A stretch of 64,000 bases of DNA, from positions 9,168-73,167 of the forward strand of contig JBAYMJ010000003.1 in the NCBI GenBank assembly GCA_041663565.1. Reading direction: 5' to 3'. Positions 1-8,698 of this stretch are shown piece by piece; within the stretch, counting starts at the first letter, position 1, and each line of letters opens with the position of its first letter. Under the pieces are notes generated by a model. The model did no database searches and had not been told where the DNA came from. It was given only the letters and a program-made list of their open reading frames with translations. This DNA is from CAINOH01 sp041663565 (lineage in GTDB: Archaea; Micrarchaeota; Micrarchaeia; Norongarragalinales; CAINOH01). The translations under genes and the position numbers were made by a program.

Positions 1-1358
1 AGCCGTCGCAGATGCTCTTCTCGCCAATGAGGCCGCCGCCGCACTCGCACTTTTCAACCGGCGGCTTGTCCTTGGTCGGGTCAACAGGCAGCTTCTTCTC
101 GTCGTAAGTGTACGTCTTGCCGCACTTTTCGCAGTACCAGAAGGGCAAGGGGATTCCGAACACGCGCTGGCGCGAGATGCACCAGTCCCACTCCAGGCCA
201 TCCACCCAGTCCAGGAGGAGCTGCTGGGCGTACGCCGGGGTCCAGGACATCTGGTGAGCTGCTGCGCGTATCTTGTCCTCGTTTCCCTTCAGCTTCGCAA
301 ACCATTGGGTTGAGCGCAGGAATTCTACTGGCTTCTTGCAACGGTCGTGTATCTTGAGCACCTGGTCAGTTGGACGCTGCTCAACCAGCACGCCCTCTTC
401 CTTGAGCGCGGTGATTACCTTTTCCTTCGCGTCGCGAAGCTGCGATCCGTCGAACTTGCCGCTGTTCTTTATGAAACCTGCGCCGTCGCACGCGTCAATG
501 ATTTCAAGGTGGTGCCTGTAGGCCCACACCACGTCCTGCTTGTCGCCGAACGTGCATACCATCACAGCGCCGCTTCCGAACTCCTTGTCAACATCCTGGT
601 CAGCAATGATGGGAACTGCCTTGTTGTAGAGCGGGACTAACGCCTTGCTGCCCACGAGCTTTTCGTAGCGCGGGTCGTAGGGGTTGACCATCACTGCCAC
701 GCAGGCGTGCAGCAGTTCAGGACGAGTTGTCGCGATGAGGAGCTTGTCCTTCGAGCCTTCGATGCCGAAGTTCAGGTAGTTGAGCATCGCCTTGTTGGGC
801 AGGTCCTCGACCTCGGCCTTGGTGATCGCACTCCTGCAATAGGGGCACCACAGCACGGGGTGCTCCTGGCGGTAGACCAGCCCTTCCTTGAACATCCGAA
901 CTAGCGAGACCTGGACCTTCCTGTGGTACTCCGGGTCTATGGTGAAATACTCGTGCGCCCAGTCTATTGAGTAGCCCATCTGTTTCATCTGCACCCGGAT
1001 TGACGCTATGTTGTTCTGGGTGAACTCGAGGCACTTCTTTCTGAACTCCTCGCGCGGTAAACCCTTGCCGAACTTCTTTTCAACCTTGGTCTCAGTCGGG
1101 AAGCCGTGGCAGTCCCAGCCTTGGGGAAATAGGACTTCGTAGCCTTGCATGCGCTTGTAGCGCGCGGCAAAGTCTATGTAGCCCCAGTTGAGCGTGCTTC
1201 CGGTGTGGAACTCGCCCGTTGGAAATGGTGGGGGCGTGTCTATGACGTAGAAGGGCTTCTTGACGTTGTCTATGTGGAACTTGTGTATCCCCAGCTCGTC
1301 CCACCTGGCCGCGAGCCTGGGCTCGGTGTCGTGCGCGTTGTACTTCTTGTCAAGTGCC
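1..1358 (-). CDS. valS: Valyl-tRNA synthetase, N-terminal part (runs off the window)
   Basis: Class I aminoacyl-tRNA synthetase that charges tRNA-Val. The frame is open from the ATG at 1358 to the window edge, giving about 452 residues; the rest lies beyond base 1. Visible elements are the nucleotide-binding motif PPPFPTGEFHTGS (a HIGH variant, H-T-G-S), WDCHGFPTE, the editing-domain motif TTRPELLHACVAV, which is characteristic of ValRS rather than IleRS, and a zinc-knuckle CEKCGK...CECGGG. The KMSKS loop and anticodon-binding domain are not in view. Family assignment is firm. The HTGS version of the signature resembles HIGN/HIGH variants known in archaeal ValRS. Confidence 0.93.
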
Positions 1359-1396
1359 ATAAACGGACTACAACTCCTTTTGGATTTGATAGACTG

Positions 1397-1415
1397 CCAG
1401 CAGGTAACCTGCTGG
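1397..1415. promoter_or_regulatory. 19-bp perfect palindrome upstream of valS
   Basis: CCAGCAGGTAACCTGCTGG consists of two 9-nt arms (1397-1405 and 1407-1415) around one central base, 39-57 bases upstream of the valS ATG. It could be a dimeric repressor operator or a leader hairpin. The one-base loop makes a DNA operator the easier reading. No family can be named. Confidence 0.45.
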
Positions 1416-1584
1416 TTGTCCTGTTAATCGTCTTTTTTCTTTCGGCTTTCTTTCTTAAAACGCAGGGCGCTTGTAAACGCGCCGTCGTCCGCGGCAAGCC
1501 GTTGTGCCACGTTGGTTCCTTGTAAGTATTCCGGAGGATGAGAAATAAAAAACAGGCGTTTAACGGCCTAACCGCACACCACAC

Positions 1585-1594
1585 ATTTTATTTA
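1585..1594 (+). promoter_or_regulatory. TATA box for the zincin-like gene
   Basis: ATTTTATTTA lies about 31-40 bases upstream of the ATG at 1625, the spacing expected for a nearly leaderless archaeal transcript. Confidence 0.5.
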
Positions 1595-1624
1595 ACAACA
1601 GTAAACGAATAAACTTTGAACGAA

Positions 1625-2578
1625 ATGCAGCTATTTCCCACCAGGAAACCGCCAGCAGGCCAGCAGAAAAAGACTGCCTTGAGCGAGGAGCAGCAGCAAA
1701 AAAATCAGCTAGAGCTGCCCGGAGTCAGGCAATTGACCGACTCGCAGGAGAGGGCGCTGCAATATTCCGCACACAAGAAGTACGTCAGGCAGCAAGTCAA
1801 CAGCATAGTTCCCACTTACGAACGGATTATGAATGGCGTCACAAGGAGCGAGCAACAGGACCTGCGCGACCACTTTCGCATAGTGCCCGGACCGCAACCG
1901 AGAGAAAGCAGCGGGGGCATTATTGAAAGGATACTGGGGCACGCGTCGGGCGGCGCCCAGTTTGACACTAGAAAGGGCGTCATACACTACAATACCGGAC
2001 AGATGGAAATCTTTTCGCACAACATAGAACGGCCCTATACGACAAAGCAGGTGATTTTCCACGAGGGCCTGCATCATTTCGACATCCCACGGAGAAAGTA
2101 TTCCTTTGAAAGGAACTATGGCAACGAGTTCATCAGGCAGACGATTGATGAGATATATGCCCAGCCCGAGAGATTCGTCTCTTTCTCAGACCCGAGGCGC
2201 TCGGCCTTTCTTCGGGAGTCCAAGAGACTATCACGAACAACCGGATGGGAAACGGGCGACCCTCTGGGGATAATCCGCACGTTCCAATGCATAAAACAGG
2301 GAAAGGACCCGCTGACTGCATACAATAAGGGCGCGGGAAGGGCAAAATACGTTCTTGGAAGGGCAGTGATACTGGAACTAATAAGAAAGGGGACAGTCAA
2401 GAAACCCGGGGACATCTACCACCTTCCGCCGGAGCTTCTGAAAAAGGAAATAACGAGGACCCTTGCGAAATCGCCTTTTCTCTATGCGGGCCACTTTGCA
2501 AGAAGCGTCCTTTCCGTGCCCAAGGCAAGCATGGAAAAGATTGCAGCCGCGATGCGAAAAAAGAACGCGCCGAACTGA
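1625..2578 (+). CDS. Putative zinc metallopeptidase (HEGLH motif), unknown family
   Basis: 317-residue soluble protein with no signal peptide. Residues 146-150 read HEGLH within 'VIFHEGLHHFD', a match to the zincin HExxH active site; a downstream Glu/Asp-rich helix ('QTIDEIYAQPERF') may hold the third metal ligand. The N-terminus is Gln/Lys-rich and looks disordered. The ATG at 1625 is preferred over an in-frame TTG at 1616 because a TATA box lies at the right distance. It converges on the IPK gene with a 14-base gap. I do not recognise the family; the metallopeptidase role rests on the motif alone. Confidence 0.6.
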   Translation: MQLFPTRKPPAGQQKKTALSEEQQQKNQLELPGVRQLTDSQERALQYSAHKKYVRQQVNSIVPTYERIMNGVTRSEQQDLRDHFRIVPGPQPRESSGGIIERILGHASGGAQFDTRKGVIHYNTGQMEIFSHNIERPYTTKQVIFHEGLHHFDIPRRKYSFERNYGNEFIRQTIDEIYAQPERFVSFSDPRRSAFLRESKRLSRTTGWETGDPLGIIRTFQCIKQGKDPLTAYNKGAGRAKYVLGRAVILELIRKGTVKKPGDIYHLPPELLKKEITRTLAKSPFLYAGHFARSVLSVPKASMEKIAAAMRKKNAPN

Positions 2579-2592
2579 AAAATTACACAAAA

Positions 2593-3390
2593 TCAGGCAG
2601 TAATCCTGGTGCCCACTACTTTCTTCCCAAGCATCGCGTCGTGAAGCCTGCCTGGCACGAGGCCGTTGATTATGACGACTTCGGCCTTGGTCTTCTTCGC
2701 AAGCGAGAGCATGCCGTCCACTTTCGAGCGCATCCCGCCGGTGACGTCTGTTGAGGACGAGCCTCCGAGGCACTTGCGGATTTCGGCAAAGTTCTTGGGG
2801 CTGATTTCCCCGACAAGGTCCGTGCTCTGCGGGTAGTCGCGCCACACGCCATCCTCCTTCGTGGCAATCACGATGCGCCTGGGCTTGAACTTCTTGGAGA
2901 TCGCCTCAAGCACGGTCTCCGTCGAGACTATCGCGCACCCCTGCTTCCCGTCGAAGGTGACGTCGCCGTAAGGGACCGGGGTGATGCCCCTTGCAAGCGC
3001 AATCCCCATCGGCTCGAGGAAGACCTTCCACGGCCTGCCCTTTTCAGTGACCATGAATGAGGAAGGCGAGAAGGAGACCGCATTCACGTCTGCGTCAATC
3101 AGGGCGCGCACCACTATCCTGTTGAGCCGGGATGCCGCGTGCTGGACTTCGGAAACCCCGATTGCGCTTTCGGCGTTGTGGAACCCGTTTGCGGTGCCGT
3201 ACTTGTGCGCCGGCCTGTGGGGGAAGCTCCCGCCGCCGTGGCCGATTACCGCCTTGAGGTTCCCCGCCTGTTTTGCGGACTGCACTTCGCGCGCCAGGCG
3301 CCTGATTTCCTCCTGCCGGGGCAGCTCCTGCGCGGTCTTGTCCGTAATCAGGCTGCCGCCAAGCTTTACGAACACGAGTTCAGAGGCCAT
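2593..3390 (-). CDS. ipk: Isopentenyl phosphate kinase
   Basis: Converts isopentenyl phosphate plus ATP to isopentenyl diphosphate, the last step of the archaeal mevalonate pathway. 265 residues, the normal length. The amino-acid-kinase fold shows in KLGGS (9-13), GHGGGSFPH (50-58, His58 in the position of the catalytic His of characterised IPKs) and ATKEDGVW near the nucleotide site. Family members usually read SFGH, so the Pro at 57 is a small deviation. It is the last gene of a minus-strand run containing both AcnX subunits, UbiD and UbiX, which supply its substrate. Confidence 0.93.
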   Translation of the reverse strand: MASELVFVKLGGSLITDKTAQELPRQEEIRRLAREVQSAKQAGNLKAVIGHGGGSFPHRPAHKYGTANGFHNAESAIGVSEVQHAASRLNRIVVRALIDADVNAVSFSPSSFMVTEKGRPWKVFLEPMGIALARGITPVPYGDVTFDGKQGCAIVSTETVLEAISKKFKPRRIVIATKEDGVWRDYPQSTDLVGEISPKNFAEIRKCLGGSSSTDVTGGMRSKVDGMLSLAKKTKAEVVIINGLVPGRLHDAMLGKKVVGTRITA

Positions 3391-3442
3391 ATGAATATCA
3401 ACGATTGTGGTTTGTTCTGCCTGCCATTTTAGCCAACGCGGC

Positions 3443-3841
3443 CTATGCAGTTTCTACTGTTCCTTTATTCGCATCCACTTTGACTTTCATCCCAGTCTTG
3501 ATGTTCTCAACCGGGTTCTTGTCCAGCCGGTCAACCATCGGGATTTCCGAGATGATTGCGCCGACTGCAACTATTATCTCGGATTCCAAGTTTATTATCG
3601 CAGTGGGGGCAACTCCGTTCTTCTTAAGCTGGTAAATCACGTAGGTGCCCACTGTCGAGCCCTTGCCCCTTGGGATTACGAGGACTTTTCCCGCCACGCT
3701 CTTTCCAAACAGCGGGTTGGTCCTGTCTATGACCTTGCCTGTCTTGGGGTCAACTCCGCCGAGGAAGGAAATCGCTTCCGTGCCAACCAGGGCTTCTCCC
3801 GTTGCCTTTCCCTTTGAGATGGTCCTTCCGTGAAAAATCAT
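3443..3841 (-). CDS. Phosphomevalonate dehydratase, small subunit (AcnX type, DUF126)
   Basis: Small subunit of the aconitase-X enzyme that dehydrates (R)-5-phosphomevalonate to trans-anhydromevalonate 5-phosphate. 132 residues, typical for DUF126. The swivelling-domain motif 'PRGKGSTVGTYVIY' (about 58-70) contains the conserved Ser (Ser62). It sits 18 bases downstream of the large-subunit gene and 52 upstream of IPK, so the three are probably co-transcribed. Function follows from the pathway established in Aeropyrum pernix and from the neighbours. Confidence 0.92.
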   Translation of the reverse strand: MIFHGRTISKGKATGEALVGTEAISFLGGVDPKTGKVIDRTNPLFGKSVAGKVLVIPRGKGSTVGTYVIYQLKKNGVAPTAIINLESEIIVAVGAIISEIPMVDRLDKNPVENIKTGMKVKVDANKGTVETA

Positions 3842-3859
3842 AGAATCATCGTTTGATTA

Positions 3860-5053
3860 TCAAAGCAATTCTTCAATGTCTGCAAATTTTACTCTCTGGC
3901 CGCACAACGAGGGCAAGTAAGTAGCCGCCTTCCCCGAGTTCACTGCGGTTGACTTGAAGCCCATTTCCTCAAGGGGCGCGACCACCATGCAGGTGTCGGC
4001 AACCACGAGACCGCCGGCTTTTTCGATTGTCGCGGAGTAGCCGATGCGGTCGGACTGCTCCTTTGTCTTGCGGGAAGTACAGACCCAGAGCTTCATCGCA
4101 AGCGGCTTTCCAGCCGGCCTCGCTTCCAATTTCTTTGCAATCTCCTTTATTTCGTCAATCGAGCAGTGCGGGCAGCCGATTGCAACCAGGCCTACTGCAC
4201 CTTTTTCGCTCTGCATTGCGGCCTTCTGCTCGTCAATCAGGTCTTGGGAAACCTCGACGGTCTCGATGGGCACGCCCTTTTGCACGTTCCATTCGGGGGT
4301 GACGTCCTTTGCAAAGTAAAGCGCGACAGAACCGGTTGCGGCCATCGCGGCTCCAAGGGACTTCATGCGCACCTCGGTCGCGTTTTCACGCCGGATTCCG
4401 ATGAACGCGGGGACGCGGTCCTTCGCAATCTTGCCGACTATCGCGCCAAGTGCGCCGAAGTCGGTCATTTTTTCCATCTTTGCAGTTACTGCGACCACGA
4501 ACCCCGCCTTGCGGTTCCCTTCAAGGTGAAGGCCGAAATTCGGGGTCTTGCCTATTATTGCGGATGCGAGTGCGGATACTGCGCTTTCGCGGTTGGTGCG
4601 GCCGCCAAGCATCGAGTTTGCAAAAGAGATTGCGTTGGACTCGCTCCAGGCGACGTGCTCGCCGAGTTTGGGCCGTATGCCTATGTGGTAGGGCGCACAG
4701 GTGCAGGTCGGCGAGATGCCCATCTTGGTGTAAGCATCCATAATCGCAAGCTGCTTTTTTGCAAACGCGGCTGGCACGCCCATCTTCTTCCAGTCCTTCA
4801 GGTCCATCCCCGCGGGATTGAGGTAGGCGGGAATCGACGCCTTCGCGCCCTTCTTTGCAAAATCGGAAAGGAACTCCAAGCCCGCATCGCCTATGGTCTT
4901 GTAGCTTACCCCGGCAACCTGCGCGCTCGTGACCGGGATGAGCTTGTCAGCGCCATAGATGTTTCCTACTGCCTGCAGTATGGCCATCGCCTTTGCTGCG
5001 GCCTCGCCGCCCTCGCCGTCAAGTATTTCCTGCTCGGATTTTGAAAGTTCCAT
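3860..5053 (-). CDS. Phosphomevalonate dehydratase, large subunit (AcnX type, DUF521)
   Basis: Catalytic, iron-sulfur-containing subunit of archaeal phosphomevalonate dehydratase, 397 residues. Conserved cysteines are visible at 117/119 (PTCTCAPYHIG), in 'GCPHCSIDE' and near the C-terminus in 'ADTCMVVAPLEEMG'; three of these families of Cys are expected to ligate the cluster. The frame stays open upstream into the UbiD gene, but the ATG at 5053 begins the homologous sequence MELSKSEQEILDG. It pairs with the small subunit just downstream. Confidence 0.93.
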   Translation of the reverse strand: MELSKSEQEILDGEGGEAAAKAMAILQAVGNIYGADKLIPVTSAQVAGVSYKTIGDAGLEFLSDFAKKGAKASIPAYLNPAGMDLKDWKKMGVPAAFAKKQLAIMDAYTKMGISPTCTCAPYHIGIRPKLGEHVAWSESNAISFANSMLGGRTNRESAVSALASAIIGKTPNFGLHLEGNRKAGFVVAVTAKMEKMTDFGALGAIVGKIAKDRVPAFIGIRRENATEVRMKSLGAAMAATGSVALYFAKDVTPEWNVQKGVPIETVEVSQDLIDEQKAAMQSEKGAVGLVAIGCPHCSIDEIKEIAKKLEARPAGKPLAMKLWVCTSRKTKEQSDRIGYSATIEKAGGLVVADTCMVVAPLEEMGFKSTAVNSGKAATYLPSLCGQRVKFADIEELL

Positions 5054-5102
5054 TGGTTTTGCCTTTTGCGAATTTGAAACGTAGTGCCTAACTTGGTTGA
5101 AT

Positions 5103-6440
5103 TTACTTGAATTTGCTTGCGTCAACTTTCTTGTAGTCAAGTCGCTTGAACTTTTCAACCGGCTTCTTGGGGTCTGAAAGCGGTATCGTCGCATCAAGGC
5201 CCATCTTCGCAACCCGCGCCTTCTCATGCGGCGGCTTGTCAGCCATCGGGTCAAGAGAGGACGAGGGCTGGTCCTTGAACACGTAAAGCCGCGAGTCAGC
5301 GCGGAAGCGCGTCGCAATCGCCCACTCCACAGCCTGTGGGTTGCCGATGTCGATGTCCTCGTCAACGATTACGCAGTGCTTGAGCGAAGTGTGGCCCCGA
5401 AACGCCGCTTCGATTGCCTTTTTCGGCTCGTCGTCGCTTTTTTTCTTGATTTGCACGATTGCGTGGAACCACGAGCACCCGCCGTTCGTGAGCACCACGT
5501 CCCTGCACTCGCACACCTTGGACACTTCGCGAAGTATTGTCGGCTCGCGGGGCATTCCCATCAGGTTCTTGTGCTCCGCCATTCCCGGCAGAAGCGTCTG
5601 GTAAATCGCGTCCTTGCGGTGCGTGATGCAGTCGATTACCACAACCGGCTGCTTTCGGAGTATGTCGTTGGTCTCGGTAAGGTCAACGAACGGCCCCTCG
5701 TTGGTATCATCGAGGGTGATGCGGCCTTCTAGCACGAACTCGCTTTCAGCTGGCACCAGCAAGTCCTTGGTCTTGCATCTCACCATCGGCGTCTCGTCAA
5801 GCGCGTTCGCAATCGCCATCTCGTCAACGCCTGTTGGCGCGGAGATTGCAGCAGCAAGCATCACTGCTGTTGAGTTTCCAATGCAGAACGCGACCTCGAG
5901 CTCCTTGCCCTGGGCCTTGAGCTTCTGGTAGGTGTTGTAAGTCTGGCGCTGCTCAACAAGGCGCAAGGTGAACTTGTCCTTTCCTATTTGCATCATGCGG
6001 TGGTAGCATGCGTTCGGCCCGGTGTCGGGGTCTCTGATTATTGCGATTGCGGAGGTTACGTAACGGCCGCCGTCTGATGGGAAATAGCGAAGAATCGGTA
6101 TTGAGTCGAGGTCGACTTTGGGTTCGACGACTTCCTGGCAGGGCGCGACGCCATCCTTGGCAGTAAGCACCTTGGATTTCTTCGGGGCATCAATTGCCTT
6201 TGCAAGCGTGGGAACCAACTTTTGCGGGGAGATGCCGAGGGCGTCCGCGACTAGCTTGCGCGAGGAAACCAGGCCGGCTGCGACGCGGAACATCTTGCCT
6301 GAGACATTTTCGAAGATTACGGGCTTCTCTCCAAGGGCGTTGACTAATGCGGCCGCTTCCAAGTCCTGCGAAACTGGCTTCGTGATCTTTTTGAGCTTGC
6401 CTTTGCGTTCAAGCTCGGAAATGAATGCGCGGAGGTTCAT
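5103..6440 (-). CDS. Anhydromevalonate phosphate decarboxylase (UbiD family)
   Basis: prFMN-dependent decarboxylase that turns trans-anhydromevalonate 5-phosphate into isopentenyl phosphate. 445 residues with the UbiD hallmarks 'EGPFVDLTE', 'PREPTILREV' and 'VDEDIDIGNPQAVEWAIATR'. The family also acts on aromatic acids, but its position between UbiX and AcnX makes the mevalonate role the best reading. The ATG at 6440 overlaps the UbiX stop codon (ATGA), implying translational coupling; a GTG four codons upstream is the alternative start. Confidence 0.9.
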   Translation of the reverse strand: MNLRAFISELERKGKLKKITKPVSQDLEAAALVNALGEKPVIFENVSGKMFRVAAGLVSSRKLVADALGISPQKLVPTLAKAIDAPKKSKVLTAKDGVAPCQEVVEPKVDLDSIPILRYFPSDGGRYVTSAIAIIRDPDTGPNACYHRMMQIGKDKFTLRLVEQRQTYNTYQKLKAQGKELEVAFCIGNSTAVMLAAAISAPTGVDEMAIANALDETPMVRCKTKDLLVPAESEFVLEGRITLDDTNEGPFVDLTETNDILRKQPVVVIDCITHRKDAIYQTLLPGMAEHKNLMGMPREPTILREVSKVCECRDVVLTNGGCSWFHAIVQIKKKSDDEPKKAIEAAFRGHTSLKHCVIVDEDIDIGNPQAVEWAIATRFRADSRLYVFKDQPSSSLDPMADKPPHEKARVAKMGLDATIPLSDPKKPVEKFKRLDYKKVDASKFK

Positions 6441-7003
6441 TTGGAGTCCCACCTCTTGTAAAGCGTGCTCTTTATCCCTATTGAGTCAAGCACCTTGCCG
6501 ACTATAAAGTTGATTATGTCATCCAGGTCCTTGGGCTCGTTGTAGAACGCCGGCTGGGGAGGCATGATTACCGCGCCTGCAAGCGAGAGGCGGTACATGT
6601 TCTCCAATTGGATTGTGGAAATCGGCATCTCGCGGGGCAGGATGACCAGCTTTTTCCTTTCTTTCAATGCAACTTCCGCGCCCCGCGTAATCAAGTTGTG
6701 TGAGTAGCCGTGCGCTATTGCCGCAAGCGTCTTCATCGAGCAGGGGCAGACTATGAAAGCATCTGGTGCGTTGGAGCCGGAGGCGAATGGAGCAAAGACT
6801 GCATCTTCGTCCCATACTTTGGCGCATTTTGCCAGTGACGCCATCGTCTTTTTCCTTCCTGCCATCTCGTAGTCCATGACCAGCTTGGCGCCGTCGCTTA
6901 CTACTATGTCAAGCTGCACGCCCTTTTGCCTGGAAAGCTCCTGGCACAGCCGCACGCCGTATGCGATTCCCGATGCGCCGGTTATGGCAACCACTACTTT
7001 CAT
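6437..7003 (-). CDS. ubiX: Flavin prenyltransferase UbiX
   Basis: Makes prenylated FMN from FMN and dimethylallyl phosphate, the cofactor of the UbiD-type enzyme encoded directly downstream. 188 residues; flavodoxin-like start 'VAITGASGIAYG', 'CPCSMKTLAAIAHGYSHNLITR', and 'LPREMPISTIQLENMYRLSLAGAVIMP', all typical of UbiX/Pad1. First gene of the UbiX-UbiD-AcnX-IPK run; a TATA-like CTATATTC lies about 20 bases before the ATG. Confidence 0.93.
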   Translation of the reverse strand: MKVVVAITGASGIAYGVRLCQELSRQKGVQLDIVVSDGAKLVMDYEMAGRKKTMASLAKCAKVWDEDAVFAPFASGSNAPDAFIVCPCSMKTLAAIAHGYSHNLITRGAEVALKERKKLVILPREMPISTIQLENMYRLSLAGAVIMPPQPAFYNEPKDLDDIINFIVGKVLDSIGIKSTLYKRWDSK

Positions 7004-7205
7004 GAGAAAATCGTCCCTGAATATAGGAATGAAACCGAGATTATTAATTGCCTATCCGATGCGTCAGGCGACGAAGAAAGGTATTACGTTTTGTGAGGAA
7101 AAGCCAAAGGAAAAAAACCGGAAAGCTGCGATTGTAGTGCCTACGATTATCCAATATCTTCTAAGTTGGTTCGGCACTACATTCTTGGTTTGGCTTGAAG
7201 AGAAA

Positions 7206-7222
7206 TAGCAAAAAAAGAAGAA
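7206..7222 (-). terminator. T-rich terminator after the pilin/FGE gene
   Basis: On the minus strand the sequence 16-32 bases past the stop at 7238 reads CTTCTTTTTTTGCTATTT, a T-tract as used for archaeal transcription termination. The rest of the 7004-7237 gap shows nothing else recognisable, and in particular no template-repeat copy of the neighbouring C-terminal region. Confidence 0.35.
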
Positions 7223-7237
7223 GATGGCTGGAAGTTA

Positions 7238-7340
7238 CTACTTGCAACAGCGGAACCCGACGTTCCCGTCGCTGTCCGACGGCGCGTAGTGCAAGTACAG
7301 GGCAAAGGAGCCCGCCCATGCCCCACCGGCACAGTACCCG
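7238..7340 (-). other. Candidate hypervariable C-terminus of the pilin/FGE protein
   Basis: The last 30 or so codons read RGGYCAGGAWAGSFALYLHY then APSDSDGNVGFRCCK. As I recall them, related archaeal proteins have RGGxWNNGxNAGxFTLNLNNAPSNxNxNIGFRC. Most differences can be explained by substituting adenine-containing codons (AAC to TAC, CAC or GAC; ACC to GCC; ATC to GTC), the signature of retroelement-driven mutagenesis. Not all fit: TGG and TGT need other explanations. No template repeat or reverse transcriptase is in the window. Confidence 0.4.
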
Positions 7341-8665
7341 CCGCGGGTGAACGCGTGAACATTCCCACCATCCGATGCAGTACCCGGGTCAGAATACAAG
7401 CGCCCAACGCCATTATTTTGATTCCAAGACGAAACCGGCAAACGACTCCAACTCGCGGACATGAAATTCGTAACCGAGGAATACTCAACCCAACCAGTAC
7501 AAGGCACCGGCATCGTCCCACTGCTGCAAGCCGTACTCATAATCGTGCCGTCCGTCCACTCCCACACGTTGCCCGACAAGTCCCAAACCGCGTCACCAGT
7601 AGAAAGGGACATCGTCCGCCTCTGCTCCTTGCCATAACCCGCGCCCGTAGTGAACGGGCAGGAAAAACTGTTCGCCGCACTGTTGCCGGTGCCGCTGTAA
7701 GGGTCGTCGTCAGTGGAAGCAGCCAACACACCCGAGGGGTCGTTGTCCGTGTGCCCGCCGTACAAGCAACCACTTCCAACAACGCCGCTCTGCCAGTTGG
7801 AAGCAACGTTCGCAACGTTATTCGCAACCACATTCCACTCGCGGTCACGAATCAAATGATACCCCGAACCGAGGGCGGAGCAACGACTGGAAGCATAAGT
7901 ATGGTTGATGCTCCTCCAAGGCACCAAAACCGCCTGCGAAGTGGCCGTGCCGCTGACGTTCTTGGCCTCGTACTTCATCATGCAAAAATCATTCACAAGA
8001 AACGAAGAATTGCCCGGCACCTTCACCCAATTGGCGTCGCAGGCTTTTGTTCCGCACGAGGTGACAATCGGCTTGTCGCCCTTGAGGATAAGATTGGTTA
8101 CGCCCGAACCGCCAAGGGAATAAGCGAACTGGACGCTGGAGATTTCAACGCCGGTTTTCCCGGCGCAGTCAATCACGTTACCTACGCCAGAAACCGCGCC
8201 TTGAGCAGCGACATAAGCGGATTCCCCGGGACCCAACATCAAAGCACAAGTCATCGACGGAGCCGAAAAATTGTCATACGGACGCGAACAATACGCTGCG
8301 CCATAGTAGTCGCCTGCGTTGTAAGGGTAAATTGGAAGGTCGGTGCCACCGACATTAATGCCATCCAAACGGATGGTGAACGTGCCCGTATTCTGCAAGC
8401 CAAGAACGAGGTTCGAGTCAACAACCTTGGAAGACAAAACCTTAATCGGCGACAATGAAGACCAATACGCCTGCGACTGCTGCTGCTTAATCGAAGCCTG
8501 CGAAGACGGAAAGGAATACATCGCGCTTACGACAACAATCGAAACCAAAAGGACGGCGCCAAGAACGACCAAGTATTCAGTCGCGCCCTGGCCTTTGCGC
8601 GGACCGCCCGTGTTTTGGCCGCGAAGAATTCCGCGAAAACGGGACAGTAAACGTCCGAAAGCCAT
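7238..8665 (-). CDS. Class III signal-peptide pilin fused to an FGE/C-type-lectin-fold domain
   Basis: 475-residue surface protein. A basic leader is followed by 'GQGATEYLVVLGAVLLVS', a class III (QxSxE-type) prepilin signal and hydrophobic helix. A beta-rich stalk with Cys pairs follows, and from about residue 205 to the end there is a formylglycine-generating-enzyme/sulfatase-modifying fold ('VPWRSINHTYASSRCSALG', 'VWDLSGNVWEWTDG', terminal 'GNVGFRCCK'). Such folds often serve as ligand-binding C-type-lectin-like domains rather than enzymes, and are the usual target fold of diversity-generating retroelements. The ATG at 8665 is preferred over a TTG at 8689 because of the TATA element. It has its own promoter and splits the mevalonate genes. 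Confidence 0.82.
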   Translation of the reverse strand: MAFGRLLSRFRGILRGQNTGGPRKGQGATEYLVVLGAVLLVSIVVVSAMYSFPSSQASIKQQQSQAYWSSLSPIKVLSSKVVDSNLVLGLQNTGTFTIRLDGINVGGTDLPIYPYNAGDYYGAAYCSRPYDNFSAPSMTCALMLGPGESAYVAAQGAVSGVGNVIDCAGKTGVEISSVQFAYSLGGSGVTNLILKGDKPIVTSCGTKACDANWVKVPGNSSFLVNDFCMMKYEAKNVSGTATSQAVLVPWRSINHTYASSRCSALGSGYHLIRDREWNVVANNVANVASNWQSGVVGSGCLYGGHTDNDPSGVLAASTDDDPYSGTGNSAANSFSCPFTTGAGYGKEQRRTMSLSTGDAVWDLSGNVWEWTDGTIMSTACSSGTMPVPCTGWVEYSSVTNFMSASWSRLPVSSWNQNNGVGRLYSDPGTASDGGNVHAFTRGGYCAGGAWAGSFALYLHYAPSDSDGNVGFRCCK

Positions 8666-8687
8666 ACGACAAAGTAAGGGCAGCCGC

Positions 8688-8698
8688 AATTAAAACTT
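8688..8698 (-). promoter_or_regulatory. TATA box for the pilin/FGE gene
   Basis: On the minus strand AAGTTTTAATT lies 23-33 bases before the ATG at 8665. This supports a separate, near-leaderless transcript rather than read-through from DUF35. Confidence 0.5.

Noticed and set aside
4166..5044. Open frame of 292 codons on the plus strand
   Set aside because: It lies antisense to the AcnX large subunit, has no homology-like motifs and mirrors the GC-rich codon pattern of the real gene.
3860..5365. AcnX large subunit with a 104-residue N-terminal extension
   Set aside because: The extra part is encoded inside the UbiD gene and is an Arg/Ser-rich shadow. The real start is the ATG at 5053.
7004..7237. 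Search for a retroelement template repeat next to the pilin/FGE gene
   Set aside because: Reading both strands shows no near-copy of 7238-7340 here, only a T-tract and the ubiX promoter region.
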